A stretch of DNA of 64,000 nt from positions 25,866 to 89,865 of the forward strand of contig NZ_VZPF01000005.1 in NCBI RefSeq assembly GCF_008801695.1. Reading direction: 5' to 3'. This document shows positions 45,793 through 58,829 of the stretch, in pieces; position 1 is the stretch's first letter; the number at the start of each line of letters is the position of its first letter. Source of the DNA: Pantoea stewartii subsp. stewartii (lineage in GTDB: Bacteria; Pseudomonadota; Gammaproteobacteria; Enterobacterales; Enterobacteriaceae). The notes below the pieces were generated by a model. That model had not been told where the DNA came from. It saw only the letters and a program-made list of their open reading frames with translations, and searched no databases. Both the position numbers and the translations under genes were made by a program.

Positions 45793-45829
45793 AAAAAAAC
45801 AGCGTTGAGTCGGAACTCAACGCTGTTTA
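45793..45829. terminator. Bidirectional terminator between chemoreceptor and ptsG
   Basis: AACAGCGTTGAGT and ACTCAACGCTGTT (45798-45810, 45815-45827) form a 13-bp stem; minus strand continues with a long T-run, plus strand with TTT. Confidence 0.9.
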
Positions 45830-45858
45830 TGAAAGGCAAAAACGTACGCTACGGCCTG

Positions 45859-47295
45859 TTACATTTTACGGATATAGTCATCCATATCGGTTTTCAGGTT
45901 ATCAGATTTGGTGCCGAAAATGGCCTGAACCCCTGAACCTGCCACGACCACACCGCGTGCACCCAGGTTTTTCAGTTCTGTTTGATCGACCTTGCTGACA
46001 TCCGCCACGCTGACGCGCAGACGGGTAATACAGGCATCCAGGTTGGTAATGTTATCTTTACCGCCAAACGCCGTAACCAGTTTGCCCGCCATTTCGGTGC
46101 CGGTTGCTGATGACGACTGCTCGCTGGCGCTGTCTTCACGGCCTGGCGTTTTCAGATCCAGCTTAACGATCAGCACACGGAACACGGTGTAGTAAACCGC
46201 CGCATAAATCATCCCGATGATCGGGAACAGCCAGATTTTGCTGCTGTTACCACTCAGAACGATAAAGTCGATCAGTCCGTGAGAGAAGCTGGTGCCATCA
46301 CGCATGCCGAGCAGAATACAAATCGGGAACGCCAGACCGGCCAGGATCGCATGGATGACATACAGGACAGGCGCAACGAACATGAACGAGAATTCGATCG
46401 GCTCGGTAATCCCGGTCAGGAACGAGGTCAGTGCAGCCGAAATCATGATGCCGCCCACTTTCGCCCGGTTTTCTGGTTTTGCCGAATGCCAAATCGCAAT
46501 GGCGGCCGCAGGTAAGCCATACATCTTAAACAGGAAGCCACCCGACAGTTTACCTGCGGTTGGGTCACCCGCCATATAGCGCGGAATATCGCCGTGGAAA
46601 ACCTGACCTGCCGCATTGGTATATTCACCAATCTGCATCTGGAAAGGGACGTTCCAGATGTGGTGCAGACCAAATGGCACCAGCGCACGTTCAACCACGC
46701 CGTAAATACCAAAAGCGACCACAGGGTTCTGATAGGCTGCCCACTGTGAGAAATCCTGAATCGCTGAACCGACCGGCGGCCAGATAAATGACAGTACCAG
46801 GCCCATCGCGATAGCCGCCAGACCGGAAATAATCGGCACAAAGCGCTTGCCCGCAAAAAAGCCCAGATACTCAGGCAGCTTGATGCGATAGAAGCGGTTG
46901 AACATGTAAGCCGCGATGGAGCCGGCAATGATACCGCCCAGCACACCGGTGTCCGCCAGGTGTTTGGCCTCAATTTCTGCCGCAGGCAGATGCAGCACTA
47001 ACGGTGCCACCACGGCCATGGTTTTCACCATGATGCCATAAGCCACTACCGCCGCCAGGGCCGAAACGCCATCGTTATTGGTAAAGCCCAGCGCAACACC
47101 GATGGCAAAAATCAACGGCATATTCGCAAAGACCGAGCCGCCCGCTTCCGCCATAACATGTGAGACGACCACAGGTAACCAGCTAAAATTGGCGGAACCT
47201 ACTCCTAATAAAATACCGGCGATAGGCAGAACCGACACCGGCAGCATGAGCGATTTACCAACCTTTTGTAAGTTGGCAAAAGCGTTTTTGAACAT
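45859..47295 (-). CDS. ptsG: Glucose-specific PTS enzyme IICB
   Basis: A 478-residue permease. The EIIC domain (residues 1 to about 385) has many membrane helices and the [18 protein letters not shown] motif; the EIIB domain carries the phosphorylated cysteine in [13 protein letters not shown] (about residue 421). It imports and phosphorylates glucose with EIIA-Glc. The leader keeps the CATACTCAGGAG sequence that pairs with SgrS RNA in E. coli, and a CRP-like site lies upstream. Confidence 0.96.
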   Translation of the reverse strand: MFKNAFANLQKVGKSLMLPVSVLPIAGILLGVGSANFSWLPVVVSHVMAEAGGSVFANMPLIFAIGVALGFTNNDGVSALAAVVAYGIMVKTMAVVAPLVLHLPAAEIEAKHLADTGVLGGIIAGSIAAYMFNRFYRIKLPEYLGFFAGKRFVPIISGLAAIAMGLVLSFIWPPVGSAIQDFSQWAAYQNPVVAFGIYGVVERALVPFGLHHIWNVPFQMQIGEYTNAAGQVFHGDIPRYMAGDPTAGKLSGGFLFKMYGLPAAAIAIWHSAKPENRAKVGGIMISAALTSFLTGITEPIEFSFMFVAPVLYVIHAILAGLAFPICILLGMRDGTSFSHGLIDFIVLSGNSSKIWLFPIIGMIYAAVYYTVFRVLIVKLDLKTPGREDSASEQSSSATGTEMAGKLVTAFGGKDNITNLDACITRLRVSVADVSKVDQTELKNLGARGVVVAGSGVQAIFGTKSDNLKTDMDDYIRKM

Positions 47296-47298
47296 AAC

Positions 47299-47316
47299 GT
47301 GAAACTCCTGAGTATG
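47299..47316 (-). promoter_or_regulatory. SgrS-pairing segment at the ptsG ribosome site
   Basis: On the minus strand CATACTCAGGAGTTTCAC precedes ATG. The CATACTCAGGAG part equals the E. coli ptsG leader bound by small RNA SgrS during sugar-phosphate stress. The sgrS gene itself is not in the window. Confidence 0.6.
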
Positions 47317-47387
47317 AGTGCGTTTTTCGCGCAGTGCGCGTGGTAAAGAGGGAGGTTCTTTACCGGTTGGCGTTATCCGCCATTTTG

Positions 47388-47442
47388 ATTTATTACGAAG
47401 GGTAAAATAAATTACGCCTCGTTACTTTGACGGCTATCACGT
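47388..47442 (-). promoter_or_regulatory. ptsG upstream control region: CRP-like site and possible Mlc operator
   Basis: ACGTGATAGCCGTCAAA (minus strand, 47426-47442) resembles the E. coli ptsG CRP site. ATTTATT and AATAAAT (47388-47394, 47406-47412) are a perfect inverted pair 11 bases apart that could be the Mlc operator. The 290-base gap up to ycfH otherwise shows nothing. Confidence 0.5.
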
Positions 47443-47585
47443 TTCGCAAACCAGAGCGCTCAGACAGGTAAACATACGTGCATAACCGCCTATTTTTTCA
47501 GCGAAATCCTCTGACTCTGTTGGACAAAAACAGAGTCAGCAGCGGATATGTCGTATTTATTACAAAGCCTGAAATAAACTAACTG

Positions 47586-48377
47586 TCAGGCGCCGAGGCG
47601 GCTCATGGGGATATGGAAAAGCGTGGAGAAATTCTGCGTGGTGGTTGCCGCCAGCGTCTCGATATCCACGCCTTTCAGTACCGCCAGATAGTCCGCTACA
47701 TCGCGTGTATAGGCCGGTTGATTCTCCTTGCCGCGATAAGGTACAGGTGCCAGATAGGGCGAATCGGTTTCAACCAAAATACGATCAAGGGGAACATAGC
47801 GTGCCGCCTCGCGTATCTGCTCAGCATTGCGGAATGTCACGATCCCTGAGAAAGAAATGTAGAACCCCATATCCAGCAGCTTCGCCGCTGTCGCCTGATC
47901 TTCCGTAAAACAGTGCAGTACACCGCCGCAGCGTTCAACCTGTTCTTCACGCAGAATCGCCAGAGTATCTTCACGCGCATCACGCGTGTGCACGATGATC
48001 GGCTTGTTCAGCGCGATCCCGGTACGGATATGCTCGCGAAACGAGTGCTGCTGCTGCGCTTTGGTTTCCTGCTGGTAATAATAATCCAGTCCGGTTTCAC
48101 CCAAGGCCACCACCTGTGGATCGGCGGCCAGCCGACGGAATTCGTCGACATCGTAAGGTTCCTCCTGGTTCAGCGGATGTACACCGCAGGAGAGTGCGAT
48201 ATTTTCGCGACCGCCTACCAGCGCCTTTAACGTGCTAAAGCCAGGTAACGTTGTGGCAATCGCCAGCATAAACCTGACGTCGCGCGCTGCCGCTTTGGCG
48301 ATCACGTCATCAAGATCCTGATGGGTTTTTTCATAGTCAAGGCCATCAAGATGGCAGTGGGAATCAACAATAAACAT
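47586..48377 (-). CDS. ycfH: TatD-family metal-dependent hydrolase YcfH
   Basis: A 263-residue protein with the amidohydrolase metal motif [10 protein letters not shown] at the N-terminus, [19 protein letters not shown] and [19 protein letters not shown]. TatD homologues are deoxyribonucleases; the substrate of YcfH is not known to me. It follows holB by 11 bases, ending the mltG-tmk-holB-ycfH series. Confidence 0.94.
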   Translation of the reverse strand: MFIVDSHCHLDGLDYEKTHQDLDDVIAKAAARDVRFMLAIATTLPGFSTLKALVGGRENIALSCGVHPLNQEEPYDVDEFRRLAADPQVVALGETGLDYYYQQETKAQQQHSFREHIRTGIALNKPIIVHTRDAREDTLAILREEQVERCGGVLHCFTEDQATAAKLLDMGFYISFSGIVTFRNAEQIREAARYVPLDRILVETDSPYLAPVPYRGKENQPAYTRDVADYLAVLKGVDIETLAATTTQNFSTLFHIPMSRLGA

Positions 48378-48388
48378 AGTTTTCTCAG

Positions 48389-49378
48389 TCAGCCGGGTAC
48401 TGCGGGCTTCAGGTTGTCCGCCCAGCTCAGTAGCCTGTCAGTTAACAAAAGTTCACGATTCACTGCCGCAACCTCTGACAGCGTTTCGCGGCAGCGCATC
48501 CAGTCCTGAGCGCTGTTGTTCAGCGCCGTTTGCGAGAAATGCTGCGCCAGCATCGCCACCACATCCTGACGATCCACATTGGTCAGCCACTGTGTCGCAC
48601 CCTGCTGCCACTTGATGGCATCCAGTATCAACGCTAGCAGCCAGCCTATGCGCGTGCCTGGGTTATCAGTATTCAGTACTGGAAGCAGTTGCAGGATGTC
48701 CTGTTTCAGGGCGCTGGCAAGGGCATCACAGAGTGCCTGCCTTGCCTGCCATGCTCGCTCATCCAGCAGCGCCAGGGCGGCACCGGGCGCGCCCGCACTC
48801 AGGCGCAGCGCAGCCAGTAAGTGTGACTCGTCATACGCTCCCTGCTTTCTGAGCCATGCCAGACTGTGGGTTTCGTCTGGCGGTGCCAGCGTTAACACCA
48901 TACAGCGGCTGCGCAGCGTCGCCAGCAAACGCGAAGGTTCACGACTGCTCAGAAAGAACCAGCTGTTTGCCGGCGGTTCTTCAAGGGTTTTCAGCAAGGC
49001 GTTCGCTGCCGCATCACTGAGCTGCGACGCATCGGGCAGCCAGACGACTTTAGCCCCGCCCTGCTGTGCATGGTGGTACATTTTTTCCGTCACCTGGCGC
49101 ACGGCATCAATGCCGAGCGTGGCTTTGCCTTTTTCGGCTTCCAGCCGGTACCAGTCAGGATGCGTGTTTGCCTGCATCAGTTGACAGCCATGACAGTGAC
49201 CGCAGCTTTTCAGTCCGTCGCGGCGCTGACACATCAGCCAGCGGCTCATTCCCCACACCAGGGCATCATCGCCCATGCCTTCCATGGCATTCACCAGCAG
49301 CGCGTGATGCGCGCGATCCGCCTGGTGCTGTGCAATCACCTGCCGGTAAGGCTGGTTTAGCCAGGGATACCAGTTCAT
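48389..49378 (-). CDS. holB: DNA polymerase III delta' subunit
   Basis: A 329-residue clamp-loader subunit. The zinc module [16 protein letters not shown] lies at about residues 50-65; [32 protein letters not shown] is the family block. Delta' acts as a rigid stator of the clamp loader and does not bind ATP itself, so the absence of a Walker A lysine is normal. It overlaps the tmk end by four bases. Confidence 0.95.
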   Translation of the reverse strand: MNWYPWLNQPYRQVIAQHQADRAHHALLVNAMEGMGDDALVWGMSRWLMCQRRDGLKSCGHCHGCQLMQANTHPDWYRLEAEKGKATLGIDAVRQVTEKMYHHAQQGGAKVVWLPDASQLSDAAANALLKTLEEPPANSWFFLSSREPSRLLATLRSRCMVLTLAPPDETHSLAWLRKQGAYDESHLLAALRLSAGAPGAALALLDERAWQARQALCDALASALKQDILQLLPVLNTDNPGTRIGWLLALILDAIKWQQGATQWLTNVDRQDVVAMLAQHFSQTALNNSAQDWMRCRETLSEVAAVNRELLLTDRLLSWADNLKPAVPG

Positions 49379-50010
49379 GCCCGCTGTTCCGCCAGCCAGG
49401 CAGACAATGTGGATTGCAGCGCGGTGGTCACCTGTTCCAGAGGCTGCGTCGCATCGATTGTCCGAATCGTCGCATCTTCCGCCGCCAGGGCCAGGTAGCG
49501 GTCACGCGTGCGTTCGAAAAAGCGCAGTGACTCCTGCTCGATGCGATCCAGCACACCACGAGCGCGGGCACGTTGTAATCCTGTTTCCGGTGTGACATCC
49601 AGATACAACGTCAGGTCAGGACGAAAATCCCCCAGCACCGTATCACGCAATGTACGCATCAATTCGGCATCAACCCCACGGCCGCCGCCCTGGTAAGCCT
49701 GAGAGGAGAGATCATGCCGATCGCCCACCACCCAGGCGCCGCGCGCAAGGGCCGGTTTAATCACGGTTTCGACCAGCTGGACACGGGCGGCGTACAGCAT
49801 TAACAGTTCCGCTTTATCGGTCACCTGCTCGCCCTCAATGCCCTGCTTCACCAGAATACGGAGCTGTTCAGCCAGCGGCGTACCACCGGGTTCACGGGTA
49901 AAGACGATGTCTTCAATCCCGTGTGCCTGTAACGTTGCCACAATGGCCTCACGGGCCGTGGTTTTTCCCGCGCCTTCCAGGCCTTCAATCACAATAAACT
50001 TACTGTCCAT
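49375..50010 (-). CDS. tmk: Thymidylate kinase
   Basis: A 211-residue kinase: P-loop [16 protein letters not shown] at residues 7-22, the DR motif in [19 protein letters not shown], and the LID region with [12 protein letters not shown]. It phosphorylates dTMP for DNA synthesis. It overlaps the mltG end by 11 bases and the holB start by four. Confidence 0.96.
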   Translation of the reverse strand: MDSKFIVIEGLEGAGKTTAREAIVATLQAHGIEDIVFTREPGGTPLAEQLRILVKQGIEGEQVTDKAELLMLYAARVQLVETVIKPALARGAWVVGDRHDLSSQAYQGGGRGVDAELMRTLRDTVLGDFRPDLTLYLDVTPETGLQRARARGVLDRIEQESLRFFERTRDRYLALAAEDATIRTIDATQPLEQVTTALQSTLSAWLAEQRA

Positions 50011-51019
50011 TTTTTTCCTTTAACGCAAGCCGGTAAGCTTGGACGGCCTTGTTATGGCTGGCAAGATTGGTCGTGAACGTATGTCCACCTTTGCCATCCG
50101 CCACAAAATAGAGGTAATTGGTCTTTTCCGGATGGGCGGCGGCAATCAATGAGGCCTTACTCGGCATCGCAATCGGGCCTGGCGGCAAACCACTGATGAT
50201 ATAGGTATTGTACGGCGTCGCTGTTTCCAGATCTTTGCGCGTCAGCGTGCCATTGTAGGCTGCGCCCATACCGTAAATCACGGTCGGATCGGTCTGCAGG
50301 CGCATGCCCGTCCGCAGTCGGTTAATAAACACAGAGGCCACTTTCGCCCGCTCTTCGCTGACGCCCGTCTCTTTTTCAATGATCGACGCCATCGTCACCA
50401 TCTCCTGCTCATTCTTGTAGGGCAGGTTGTCCATGCGGCCTTGCCAGACTTCATCAACCATCTTTTGCATTCGTTGATGCGCACGCGTCAGCAACGCAAT
50501 ATCCGTTGTATTGGCGGTATACAGATAGGTATCCGGACAGAAGCTCCCTTCCAGCTGATTTTCATCCAGCCTGAGCGCCTTTGCCACGGTGGCATACTTA
50601 TCATCAGGCAACGTATGTTTTACATAGGGTGCCTGGCGTAATTCACTCAGCCACTCCTGCAGGCGTTGTCCTTCTACAAAGCGCAGCGGGAACTGGGCCT
50701 CTTTGCCGCTGGCCAGCAACGCCAGTAGCTCGCGCACCGTCATTGACGGTTCCAGACGATAGGTCCCGGCTTTGAATTTTGCCAGTTCAGGCTCAAACTT
50801 AAGCAACGCGCCAAACCAGATGCTGTGGGGAATAATATGCTGACTTTCCAGCTGGGCTTCTAACGCCACACGGCCCGTCCCGGCGGGCAGCGTGTAAATC
50901 GTTTCCTGGGAAAGGGTCAGACGGCTGGCAGCAAGTTGCTTCACCTGCCAGTAGCTGACGCCTGCGGCCGCCAGCAGCACTGCCAGCACACCCGCAATAA
51001 TTTTTTTGCTTCGACTCAT
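50000..51019 (-). CDS. mltG: Endolytic murein transglycosylase MltG
   Basis: A 339-residue inner-membrane protein with an N-terminal membrane anchor ([18 protein letters not shown]) and a YceG-like domain. The catalytic glutamate is in [37 protein letters not shown] and [18 protein letters not shown] are further signatures. It cuts nascent glycan strands. Overlaps pabC by four bases. Confidence 0.95.
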   Translation of the reverse strand: MSRSKKIIAGVLAVLLAAAGVSYWQVKQLAASRLTLSQETIYTLPAGTGRVALEAQLESQHIIPHSIWFGALLKFEPELAKFKAGTYRLEPSMTVRELLALLASGKEAQFPLRFVEGQRLQEWLSELRQAPYVKHTLPDDKYATVAKALRLDENQLEGSFCPDTYLYTANTTDIALLTRAHQRMQKMVDEVWQGRMDNLPYKNEQEMVTMASIIEKETGVSEERAKVASVFINRLRTGMRLQTDPTVIYGMGAAYNGTLTRKDLETATPYNTYIISGLPPGPIAMPSKASLIAAAHPEKTNYLYFVADGKGGHTFTTNLASHNKAVQAYRLALKEKNGQ

Positions 51020-51831
51020 TCTGCTTCCATTATCGTTTTACAGCTTGCCTGTAGCTGGTTAAACAATGTGCGTTGATGAAAGGTCACCGCATCAAGTTGT
51101 CGAACGGGCAAGACAGGCATGAGCGTATTACAGATGACAATTTCGTCTGCGGCTAACAGCGACGCCAGCGTCGCCTGCACCACCTGACAACTCTGTCCTG
51201 CTGCACGTATTTGCGCTATCAGATTCTGCCGCATAATGCCGTCAACGCCAGCCTGATCCAGCCGGGGCGTAAAGATCGTGTTGCCGCTCCGCCAGAATAA
51301 ATTGGCCGCACAGCATTCCACCACCCAACCTTCGGTGTCAAGCACCAGGGCTTCATCCGCGTCTGTCTGCTCAAGATGGGCACGAATCATCACCTGTTCA
51401 AGCCGGTTGAGATGTTTTAGCCCGGCAAACTGGGGGTTGCGTGCCAGCCGGACCGGACTGACCACCAGCCTGACACCGGTATTTTCTAACGCAGCATAGT
51501 GTCCGGGCCAGTCAGAGACCGAGACAATGCGCGTCGGCCCGCTACAGCCCGCACGACTGTAACCGCGTCCCCCACTGCCTGCGCTGATAATTACTTTAAG
51601 CACCGCGCTGTCATGGCCCGAGGCCGCCTGCAGCATTTCCCCCGCCAGAGCCTGCCAGTCAACATTCTGTAACCACAGGCGTTCGCAGCTTTGCTGTAGA
51701 CGCTGAATATGCCAGTCAAACAGCGCGATATTGCCCTTGATGATAGCGGCCGTGGTAAAGCAGCCATCGCCAAATTGTACGGCGCGATCGCGGGCCGTGA
51801 GATGAGATTGTTCGATGCCGTTAATCCACAT
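51016..51831 (-). CDS. pabC: Aminodeoxychorismate lyase
   Basis: A 271-residue PLP enzyme that yields p-aminobenzoate for folate synthesis. The lysine for the cofactor is in [36 protein letters not shown], with the fold-type IV DGCFTTA start. It lies between fabF (after a terminator) and mltG, as in E. coli. Confidence 0.94.
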   Translation of the reverse strand: MWINGIEQSHLTARDRAVQFGDGCFTTAAIIKGNIALFDWHIQRLQQSCERLWLQNVDWQALAGEMLQAASGHDSAVLKVIISAGSGGRGYSRAGCSGPTRIVSVSDWPGHYAALENTGVRLVVSPVRLARNPQFAGLKHLNRLEQVMIRAHLEQTDADEALVLDTEGWVVECCAANLFWRSGNTIFTPRLDQAGVDGIMRQNLIAQIRAAGQSCQVVQATLASLLAADEIVICNTLMPVLPVRQLDAVTFHQRTLFNQLQASCKTIMEAE

Positions 51832-51904
51832 TACCGCGTCTCCCGTATCGATATCGTGGTTGTCATGACGGTGATTTTATCGGTTTCTCTTCGTCGCTGG
51901 ACAG

Positions 51905-51927
51905 AAAAAAGGCCCGCATAGCGGGCC
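51905..51927 (-). terminator. Intrinsic terminator after fabF
   Basis: GGCCCGC-ATA-GCGGGCC stem; six T follow on the minus strand, and TTTT on the plus strand. Confidence 0.9.
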
Positions 51928-51952
51928 TTTTAAGCAATCATAAACGCCAGGT

Positions 51953-53254
<1,302 letters not shown>

Positions 53255-53279
53255 TCAATTGACCGCCTGAAGATATTCA

Positions 53280-53516
53280 TTAGCCTTTGTGGCTATTGAT
53301 ATAGTCGATCGCTGCCTGAACGGTAGTGATTTTCTCAGCTTCTTCGTCTGGAATTTCAGTATCAAACTCTTCTTCCAGAGCCATTACCAGCTCAACGGTA
53401 TCAAGAGAATCGGCACCCAGGTCTTCTACGAAAGATGCAGAGTTGGTCACTTCTTCCTCTTTCACACCCAGCTGCTCACTGATGATTTTCTTAACGCGTT
53501 GTTCGATATCGCTCAT
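53280..53516 (-). CDS. acpP: Acyl carrier protein
   Basis: A 78-residue acidic protein. The phosphopantetheine serine is Ser37 (counting Met) in [14 protein letters not shown]. It is almost identical to E. coli AcpP, except near the C-terminus. It carries growing fatty acyl chains. The gap of 152 bases from fabG should contain its own strong promoter. Confidence 0.98.
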   Translation of the reverse strand: MSDIEQRVKKIISEQLGVKEEEVTNSASFVEDLGADSLDTVELVMALEEEFDTEIPDEEAEKITTVQAAIDYINSHKG

Positions 53517-53668
53517 ACTATTTAATTTCCTATCAAAACTCGCTTTCGCGATGGTTTTCGTAGTGTATAAAATGTTGAAAAAGATGCAACAAAATCCCGG
53601 CTGGTCTAACCACGATTTACGCTATTGTGCGGTTTTATACGCAAATAATGCAAATGATTTCGTGATTA

Positions 53669-54403
53669 TCAGACCATATACATGCCGCCATTGACGTGCA
53701 GCGTCTCACCCGTGATGTAGGCTGCTTCGTCAGAGGCTAAGAATGCAACAGCATTAGCAATTTCCTGCGCTTCGCCTAAGCGACCCGCAGGCACTTCTGC
53801 CAGAATACCGGAACGTTGATCTTCGTTCAGTGCCCGCGTCATGTCGGTCTCTATGAAGCCCGGAGCCACGACGTTGACGGTAATGCCACGTGACGCGATT
53901 TCCCGCGCCAGTGATTTGCTAAAGCCAATCAAACCCGCTTTTGCTGCAGCATAGTTTGCCTGACCCGCATTACCCATGGTTCCGACAACGGAACCAATGG
54001 TGATGATACGTCCCATGCGCTTTTTCATCATGGCACGCATCACCGCCTTAGAAAGACGGAAAACTGATGTGAGGTTGGTATCAAGGATATCCTGCCACTC
54101 ATCGTCTTTCATACGCATCAGTAAATTATCACGCGTAATGCCTGCATTATTGACCAAAATGTCCACTTCGCCAAATTCAGCGCGAATTTTCTCTAAAACG
54201 CTGTCGATGGAAGCGGCATCTGTCACATTTAACAGCAGGCCCAGTCCCTTATCGCCAAGGTAAGCACTGATCGCATCGGCACCACTTTGGCTGGTTGCAG
54301 TTCCCACCACTTTTGCACCACGTGCAGCCAGGGTTTCTGCAATCGCACGGCCAATGCCGCGGCTCGCGCCCGTTACCAGCGCTACTTTACCTTCAAAGCT
54401 CAT
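53669..54403 (-). CDS. fabG: 3-oxoacyl-ACP reductase
   Basis: A 244-residue short-chain dehydrogenase with the NADPH motif VTGASRGIGRAIA and catalytic Ser-Tyr-Lys in IGSVVGTMGNAGQANYAAAKAGLI. Start at MSFEGKVALVTG, matching E. coli; the frame is open eight codons further. It overlaps nothing but follows fabD closely. Confidence 0.97.
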   Translation of the reverse strand: MSFEGKVALVTGASRGIGRAIAETLAARGAKVVGTATSQSGADAISAYLGDKGLGLLLNVTDAASIDSVLEKIRAEFGEVDILVNNAGITRDNLLMRMKDDEWQDILDTNLTSVFRLSKAVMRAMMKKRMGRIITIGSVVGTMGNAGQANYAAAKAGLIGFSKSLAREIASRGITVNVVAPGFIETDMTRALNEDQRSGILAEVPAGRLGEAQEIANAVAFLASDEAAYITGETLHVNGGMYMV

Positions 54404-54413
54404 GATTTTCCTC

Positions 54414-55346
54414 TTATTCCTGTGCAAGTGCCGCAGTCAATGACGCAGTATCGTTCACCGCTGCCGCAGACAGGCCATCTACGATACGTTTGGTCAGGCC
54501 AGTGAGCACTTTACCCGGACCCATTTCAATCAGTTGCGTCACGCCCTGCGCAGCCATCGCCTCTACGCTTTCTGTCCAGCGTACCGGGCTGTAAAGCTGG
54601 CGAATCAGCGCCTGACGAATCGCGTCGGCATCCGTTTCGGCTTTCACGTCGACGTTGTTAATCACCGGCACCTGGGGTGCCTTAAAGGTGAGCGTTTCCA
54701 GCGTCAGTGCCAGTTTTTCCGCCGCAGGCTTCATCAGTGCACAATGCGAAGGTACGCTGACCGGCAACGGCAACGCGCGCTTGGCGCCCGCCGCTTTACA
54801 GGCCGCGCCTGCACGTTCTACCGCATCTTTGTTACCCGCGATAACGACCTGGCCTGGCGAATTGAAGTTCACCGGCGAAACGACTTCACCCTGCGCACTT
54901 TCTTCACAGGCTTTCGCAATGGCCGCATCATCAAGCCCGATGATCGCCTGCATGGCACCGGTGCCTTCTGGCACGGCTTCCTGCATCAGTTTACCGCGCA
55001 GTTCAACCAGTTTTATTGCGTCCGCGAAATCCAGTACGCCCGCACAGACCAGCGCAGAATATTCGCCCAGGCTGTGGCCCGCCATCAGCACAGGCTGTTT
55101 GCCCCCCTGCTGCTGCCAGACACGGTAAATCGCCACGGAAGCGGCCAGCAGCGCAGGCTGCGTCTGCCAGGTTTTGTTCAACTCTTCCGCGGGGCCCTGG
55201 CTCACTAACTGCCACAGATCATAACCGAGGGCCTCAGAGGCTTCACGGAACGTCTCTTCAACCACCGGATAAGCGGCAGCGAGTTCTGTCAACATGCCCA
55301 CAGACTGTGAGCCCTGACCTGGGAAAACAAAAGCAAGTTGCGTCAT
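54414..55346 (-). CDS. fabD: Malonyl-CoA:ACP transacylase
   Basis: A 310-residue enzyme with the nucleophile GHSLGEYSALV (Ser92) and oxyanion GQGSQSVGML at the N-terminus; VPSHCALMKP holds the catalytic histidine. It loads malonyl groups on AcpP. fabD lies between fabH and fabG in the conserved cluster. Confidence 0.97.
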   Translation of the reverse strand: MTQLAFVFPGQGSQSVGMLTELAAAYPVVEETFREASEALGYDLWQLVSQGPAEELNKTWQTQPALLAASVAIYRVWQQQGGKQPVLMAGHSLGEYSALVCAGVLDFADAIKLVELRGKLMQEAVPEGTGAMQAIIGLDDAAIAKACEESAQGEVVSPVNFNSPGQVVIAGNKDAVERAGAACKAAGAKRALPLPVSVPSHCALMKPAAEKLALTLETLTFKAPQVPVINNVDVKAETDADAIRQALIRQLYSPVRWTESVEAMAAQGVTQLIEMGPGKVLTGLTKRIVDGLSAAAVNDTASLTAALAQE

Positions 55347-55362
55347 TTTCAGTTCCTGTCAA

Positions 55363-56316
55363 TCAAAAGCGAACCAGCGCAGAACCCCAGGTGAATCCAC
55401 CACCAAAGGCTTCCAGCAAAATAAGTTGTCCGGGTTTGATGCGGCCATCGCGCACGGCTTCATCCAGTGCGCTGGGCACGGATGCGGCTGAGGTATTTCC
55501 ATGACGATCCAGCGTGACTACCACTTTTTCCATGGTCATGCCCAGTTTTTTCGCCGTGGCGCTGATAATGCGAAGGTTTGCCTGATGCGGCACCAGCCAG
55601 TCCAGCTCTTCACGCGCAATGTTGTTCGCCTGCAAGGTCTCATCAACGATGTGCGCCAGTTCTGTCACGGCCACTTTGAAGACTTCATTACCTGCCATTG
55701 TCAGGTAAGCGGGTTGATCCTGATGCGCGCGATCCTGATAAGGCAGCGTCAGCAATTTGGCGTAACGGCCATCAGCATGCAGATGGGTAGAAATGATGCC
55801 CTGCTCTTCACTTTGACCCAGTACCACTGCGCCCGCACCGTCACCGAACAGAATGATCGTGCCACGATCTTCAGGATCGAGCGTACGCGCCAGGACATCA
55901 GAACCGATGACCAGCGCATGTTTCACTGCACCATTTTTGATGTATTGATCGGCAACGCTTAACGCATAAGTAAAGCCTGCACAGGCCGCAGCCAGGTCAA
56001 ACGCGGCACAATCTTTGATTTCAAGCATCTGCTGAATCAGGCAGGCAGAGCTGGGGAAGGCATGACTGGAAGACGTGGTCGCCACAATGATCAGGCCCAC
56101 GTCATTGGCATCGACGCCCGCCATCTCCAGGGCACGTTGTGCTGCCTGGTGGCCCATACTTGCAACAGTCTCATCCGGCGCAGCAATACGGCGCTCACGG
56201 ATGCCGGTACGGGTAACAATCCACTCGTCCGAGGTCTCCACCATTTTTTCCAGGTCGGCATTGGTGCGGACCTGGCTGGGCAAATAACTGCCCGTACCGA
56301 TAATTTTGGTAAACAT
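55363..56316 (-). CDS. fabH: 3-oxoacyl-ACP synthase III
   Basis: A 317-residue initiating condensing enzyme, same length as E. coli. Cysteine in [13 protein letters not shown] (about residue 112), His in [11 protein letters not shown] (about 244) and Asn in [11 protein letters not shown] (about 274). It joins acetyl-CoA to malonyl-ACP. Starts immediately after the plsX stop. Confidence 0.97.
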   Translation of the reverse strand: MFTKIIGTGSYLPSQVRTNADLEKMVETSDEWIVTRTGIRERRIAAPDETVASMGHQAAQRALEMAGVDANDVGLIIVATTSSSHAFPSSACLIQQMLEIKDCAAFDLAAACAGFTYALSVADQYIKNGAVKHALVIGSDVLARTLDPEDRGTIILFGDGAGAVVLGQSEEQGIISTHLHADGRYAKLLTLPYQDRAHQDQPAYLTMAGNEVFKVAVTELAHIVDETLQANNIAREELDWLVPHQANLRIISATAKKLGMTMEKVVVTLDRHGNTSAASVPSALDEAVRDGRIKPGQLILLEAFGGGFTWGSALVRF

Positions 56317-57357
56317 CTAGGCTTTGTCACTCCTGGCTAATACAGCGTCCAGACGGGCGACAATGTGTTCAGGAACCTGCCGCCTCACCGCTTGCTCGGC
56401 CTGATTGATCGCCATGGCAAAGGCATGTTGATTTGCTGCGCCATGACTCTTGATCACTGTCCCGCGCAATCCTAACAGACAAGCGCCATTATACTGGTCG
56501 GGGTTGAGATGGCCGAAACGCCTGACCAAACGCTTTTTAACCCAGCGCCCCAGCAACGTCAGCCACCACGACCGCTTTTCACCTTCTCCCGATGATTTCA
56601 GCAGAGAAAGGAACATTCTTACCACGCCTTCCATTGTCTTCAGTGTGATGTTTCCAGCGAAACCATCACAAACCAGCACGTCCGTTTTGCCGGTCAGCAA
56701 ATCATTACCTTCAAGGTAACCAATGTAATTAATTTGCGGTAATGCCTTCAGACTTAACGCCGCATCGCGAATGCTTTCAAGCCCTTTATGCTCTTCATGG
56801 CCAATATTGAGAAGTGCCACGCGGGGATGCGCTATGCCCAACACTTCTTCGGCCATGACCGCGCCCATTACCGCAAACTGCACCAGCATCGCACTGTCAG
56901 AATCGACGTTGGCACCTAAATCCAGAATGACCGTCTTTCCCTGATGTTGGTGGGGTAAAACGGTCATCAACGCCGGACGCTTAATGCCGTCCAGCGGCTT
57001 CAGTAATAATGTCGCCAGCCCCATCAGCGCGCCGGTATTGCCGCTGCTGACGCAGGCCTCTGCCCGCCCTTCTTTCACCAACTCTAACGCCACTCGCATT
57101 GAACTGCCGCGGCTGTTACGTATGGCTTGTGCGGGTCGCGCATCACTTGCAATAACGGATTCGGCAGGGACAACCTGCAAACGCGCCAGCAGGGCGGAAT
57201 CGGCTTTGGCAAGCAATGGCGTGAGAATGTCGGGGTCTCCGACCAGAAGAAGGATGAGTTCCGAATGAGAGGCCAGTGCCTGCAATGCTGCAGGCACCGT
57301 CACGCAGGGACCGAAATCCCCGCCCATGGCATCGATAGCCAGGGTCAAACGTGTCAA
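56317..57357 (-). CDS. plsX: Phosphate acyltransferase PlsX
   Basis: A 346-residue enzyme making acyl-phosphate from acyl-ACP for phospholipid synthesis. [15 protein letters not shown] at the N-terminus, [15 protein letters not shown] and [24 protein letters not shown] are family blocks. The C-terminus is about ten residues shorter than in E. coli. It lies 25 bases after rpmF. Confidence 0.96.
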   Translation of the reverse strand: MTRLTLAIDAMGGDFGPCVTVPAALQALASHSELILLLVGDPDILTPLLAKADSALLARLQVVPAESVIASDARPAQAIRNSRGSSMRVALELVKEGRAEACVSSGNTGALMGLATLLLKPLDGIKRPALMTVLPHQHQGKTVILDLGANVDSDSAMLVQFAVMGAVMAEEVLGIAHPRVALLNIGHEEHKGLESIRDAALSLKALPQINYIGYLEGNDLLTGKTDVLVCDGFAGNITLKTMEGVVRMFLSLLKSSGEGEKRSWWLTLLGRWVKKRLVRRFGHLNPDQYNGACLLGLRGTVIKSHGAANQHAFAMAINQAEQAVRRQVPEHIVARLDAVLARSDKA

Positions 57358-57382
57358 GGTATCGCCTTGCTAAGCAAAGATC

Positions 57383-57553
57383 TTACTTAACGATAACCTT
57401 GCGACCGCGGTAGTAACCATCCGCAGTGATGTGGTGACGCAGATGAGTTTCACCAGAAACTTTATCTACTGACAGAGCAGCAGTGGTCAGCGCATCGTGC
57501 GAACGACGCATACCACGCTTAGAACGGGTGGGTTTATTCTGTTGTACGGCCAT
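57383..57553 (-). CDS. rpmF: 50S ribosomal protein L32
   Basis: A 56-residue basic protein: [20 protein letters not shown] at the start and [17 protein letters not shown] at the end, almost identical to E. coli L32. Too short for usual frame lists but unmistakable. It lies between yceD and plsX. Confidence 0.98.
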   Translation of the reverse strand: MAVQQNKPTRSKRGMRRSHDALTTAALSVDKVSGETHLRHHITADGYYRGRKVIVK

Positions 57554-57567
57554 GGACCTTACTCCTA

Positions 57568-58089
57568 TTACTTACGCTTTAAACTGGCTAATACGGCAAA
57601 TGGGTTTGGTTTTTCTGCCTCTGCAGGCAATTGGCCAAAGACCATGTCCGCCTCGGACACTTCACAGTGTTCAGAATCGTGCACCGGAACCACAGGCAGC
57701 GCGAGAATAACTTCATCCTCAATAACCGCCAGCAAGTCGATCTCACCGAATTCGTTGACATCAACCGGCTCGTACGCTTCCGGCAACGCCTCGGCCTGCT
57801 CATCAGATGAAACAGGACTGAAGCAATAGCTTACGTGAACATGATGTGGAAAAACCTGGTTGCAGCGCTGACAACGAAGCGTAACCTCAACATCAGCAGT
57901 ACCCGTCAGTACTGCCAGACGCTGGTTATCAACCGCGAACGACATGGCACATTCAACATCACTGTCCACACTGACGACCGACTCAGCCACACGCTCTACC
58001 TGTTGCGAGGTATAAACACCCTGGTAATCAAGGCGTTTTTGAGCAGTGCGGACGGGGTCCAGCGTCAGGGGTAATTTTACCTTTTGCAT
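57568..58089 (-). CDS. yceD: YceD, 23S rRNA accumulation protein (DUF177)
   Basis: A 173-residue protein with the DUF177 core [23 protein letters not shown] and an acidic C-terminal half ([27 protein letters not shown]). In bacteria and plants it is needed for 23S rRNA accumulation. Co-transcribed with rpmF, 14 bases apart. Confidence 0.94.
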   Translation of the reverse strand: MQKVKLPLTLDPVRTAQKRLDYQGVYTSQQVERVAESVVSVDSDVECAMSFAVDNQRLAVLTGTADVEVTLRCQRCNQVFPHHVHVSYCFSPVSSDEQAEALPEAYEPVDVNEFGEIDLLAVIEDEVILALPVVPVHDSEHCEVSEADMVFGQLPAEAEKPNPFAVLASLKRK

Positions 58090-58229
58090 AGGGCGCGCAT
58101 ATTAACTTTGTAATCACATAGAGTCAAAGAAAAAGGCCGTTGGACAGCATCTTTCAACCACTATTCGCATCCAGTGCGGCGCACAGTTTAAAATGACTGC
58201 CACCAATTCGCTATCAATATTGAAAAAAA

Positions 58230-58817
58230 ATGACAGCATCGATTCTTTTAGCATCAACCTCACCGTTTCGTCAGGCGCTGCTGAGCAAGCTTGGCCTGCC
58301 TTTTACAGTAGATTCACCCCAGACAGATGAAACGCCGTTAGAAAATGAACGCGCAGAGGATCTGGTTACGCGCCTGGCCATAGCCAAAGCTCAGGCGCTG
58401 GCTGAGCGTTATCCACATCACTGGATCATTGGTTCCGATCAGGTTTGCGTCCTTAACGGCAGGATTACCGGAAAACCCCATACGGCGCAGAACGCAGAAG
58501 CACAGCTACGCGCTGCCAGTGGCAACCGCGTAACCTTTTATACCGGCCTCGCCCTCTACCACCCTGCCAGCCAGCGACTGATGCAGTGCTGTGAACCTTT
58601 TACCGTGCATTTCCGCACGCTGAGTCAGGCCGACATCACCAACTATATAAAGAAAGAGCAACCGCTACAGTGCGCCGGCAGTTTCAAAAGTGAAGGACTG
58701 GGCATCTGCTTATTTGACCGGCTTGAAGGGCGTGATCCGAATGCGTTGGTGGGACTGCCGCTTATCGCGCTCAGCGCGATGCTGCGTGAAGCGGGCATCA
58801 ATCCCCTGGGAGCGTGA
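58230..58817 (+). CDS. yceF: Maf-family nucleotide pyrophosphatase YceF
   Basis: A 195-residue Maf protein that hydrolyses 7-methyl-GTP in E. coli. [18 protein letters not shown] is the N-terminal signature, with [12 protein letters not shown] carrying the catalytic aspartate and [27 protein letters not shown] at the C-terminus. It is divergent from yceD and convergent with rluC. Confidence 0.94.
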   Translation: MTASILLASTSPFRQALLSKLGLPFTVDSPQTDETPLENERAEDLVTRLAIAKAQALAERYPHHWIIGSDQVCVLNGRITGKPHTAQNAEAQLRAASGNRVTFYTGLALYHPASQRLMQCCEPFTVHFRTLSQADITNYIKKEQPLQCAGSFKSEGLGICLFDRLEGRDPNALVGLPLIALSAMLREAGINPLGA

Positions 58818-58829
58818 TGCCGCCCTGCG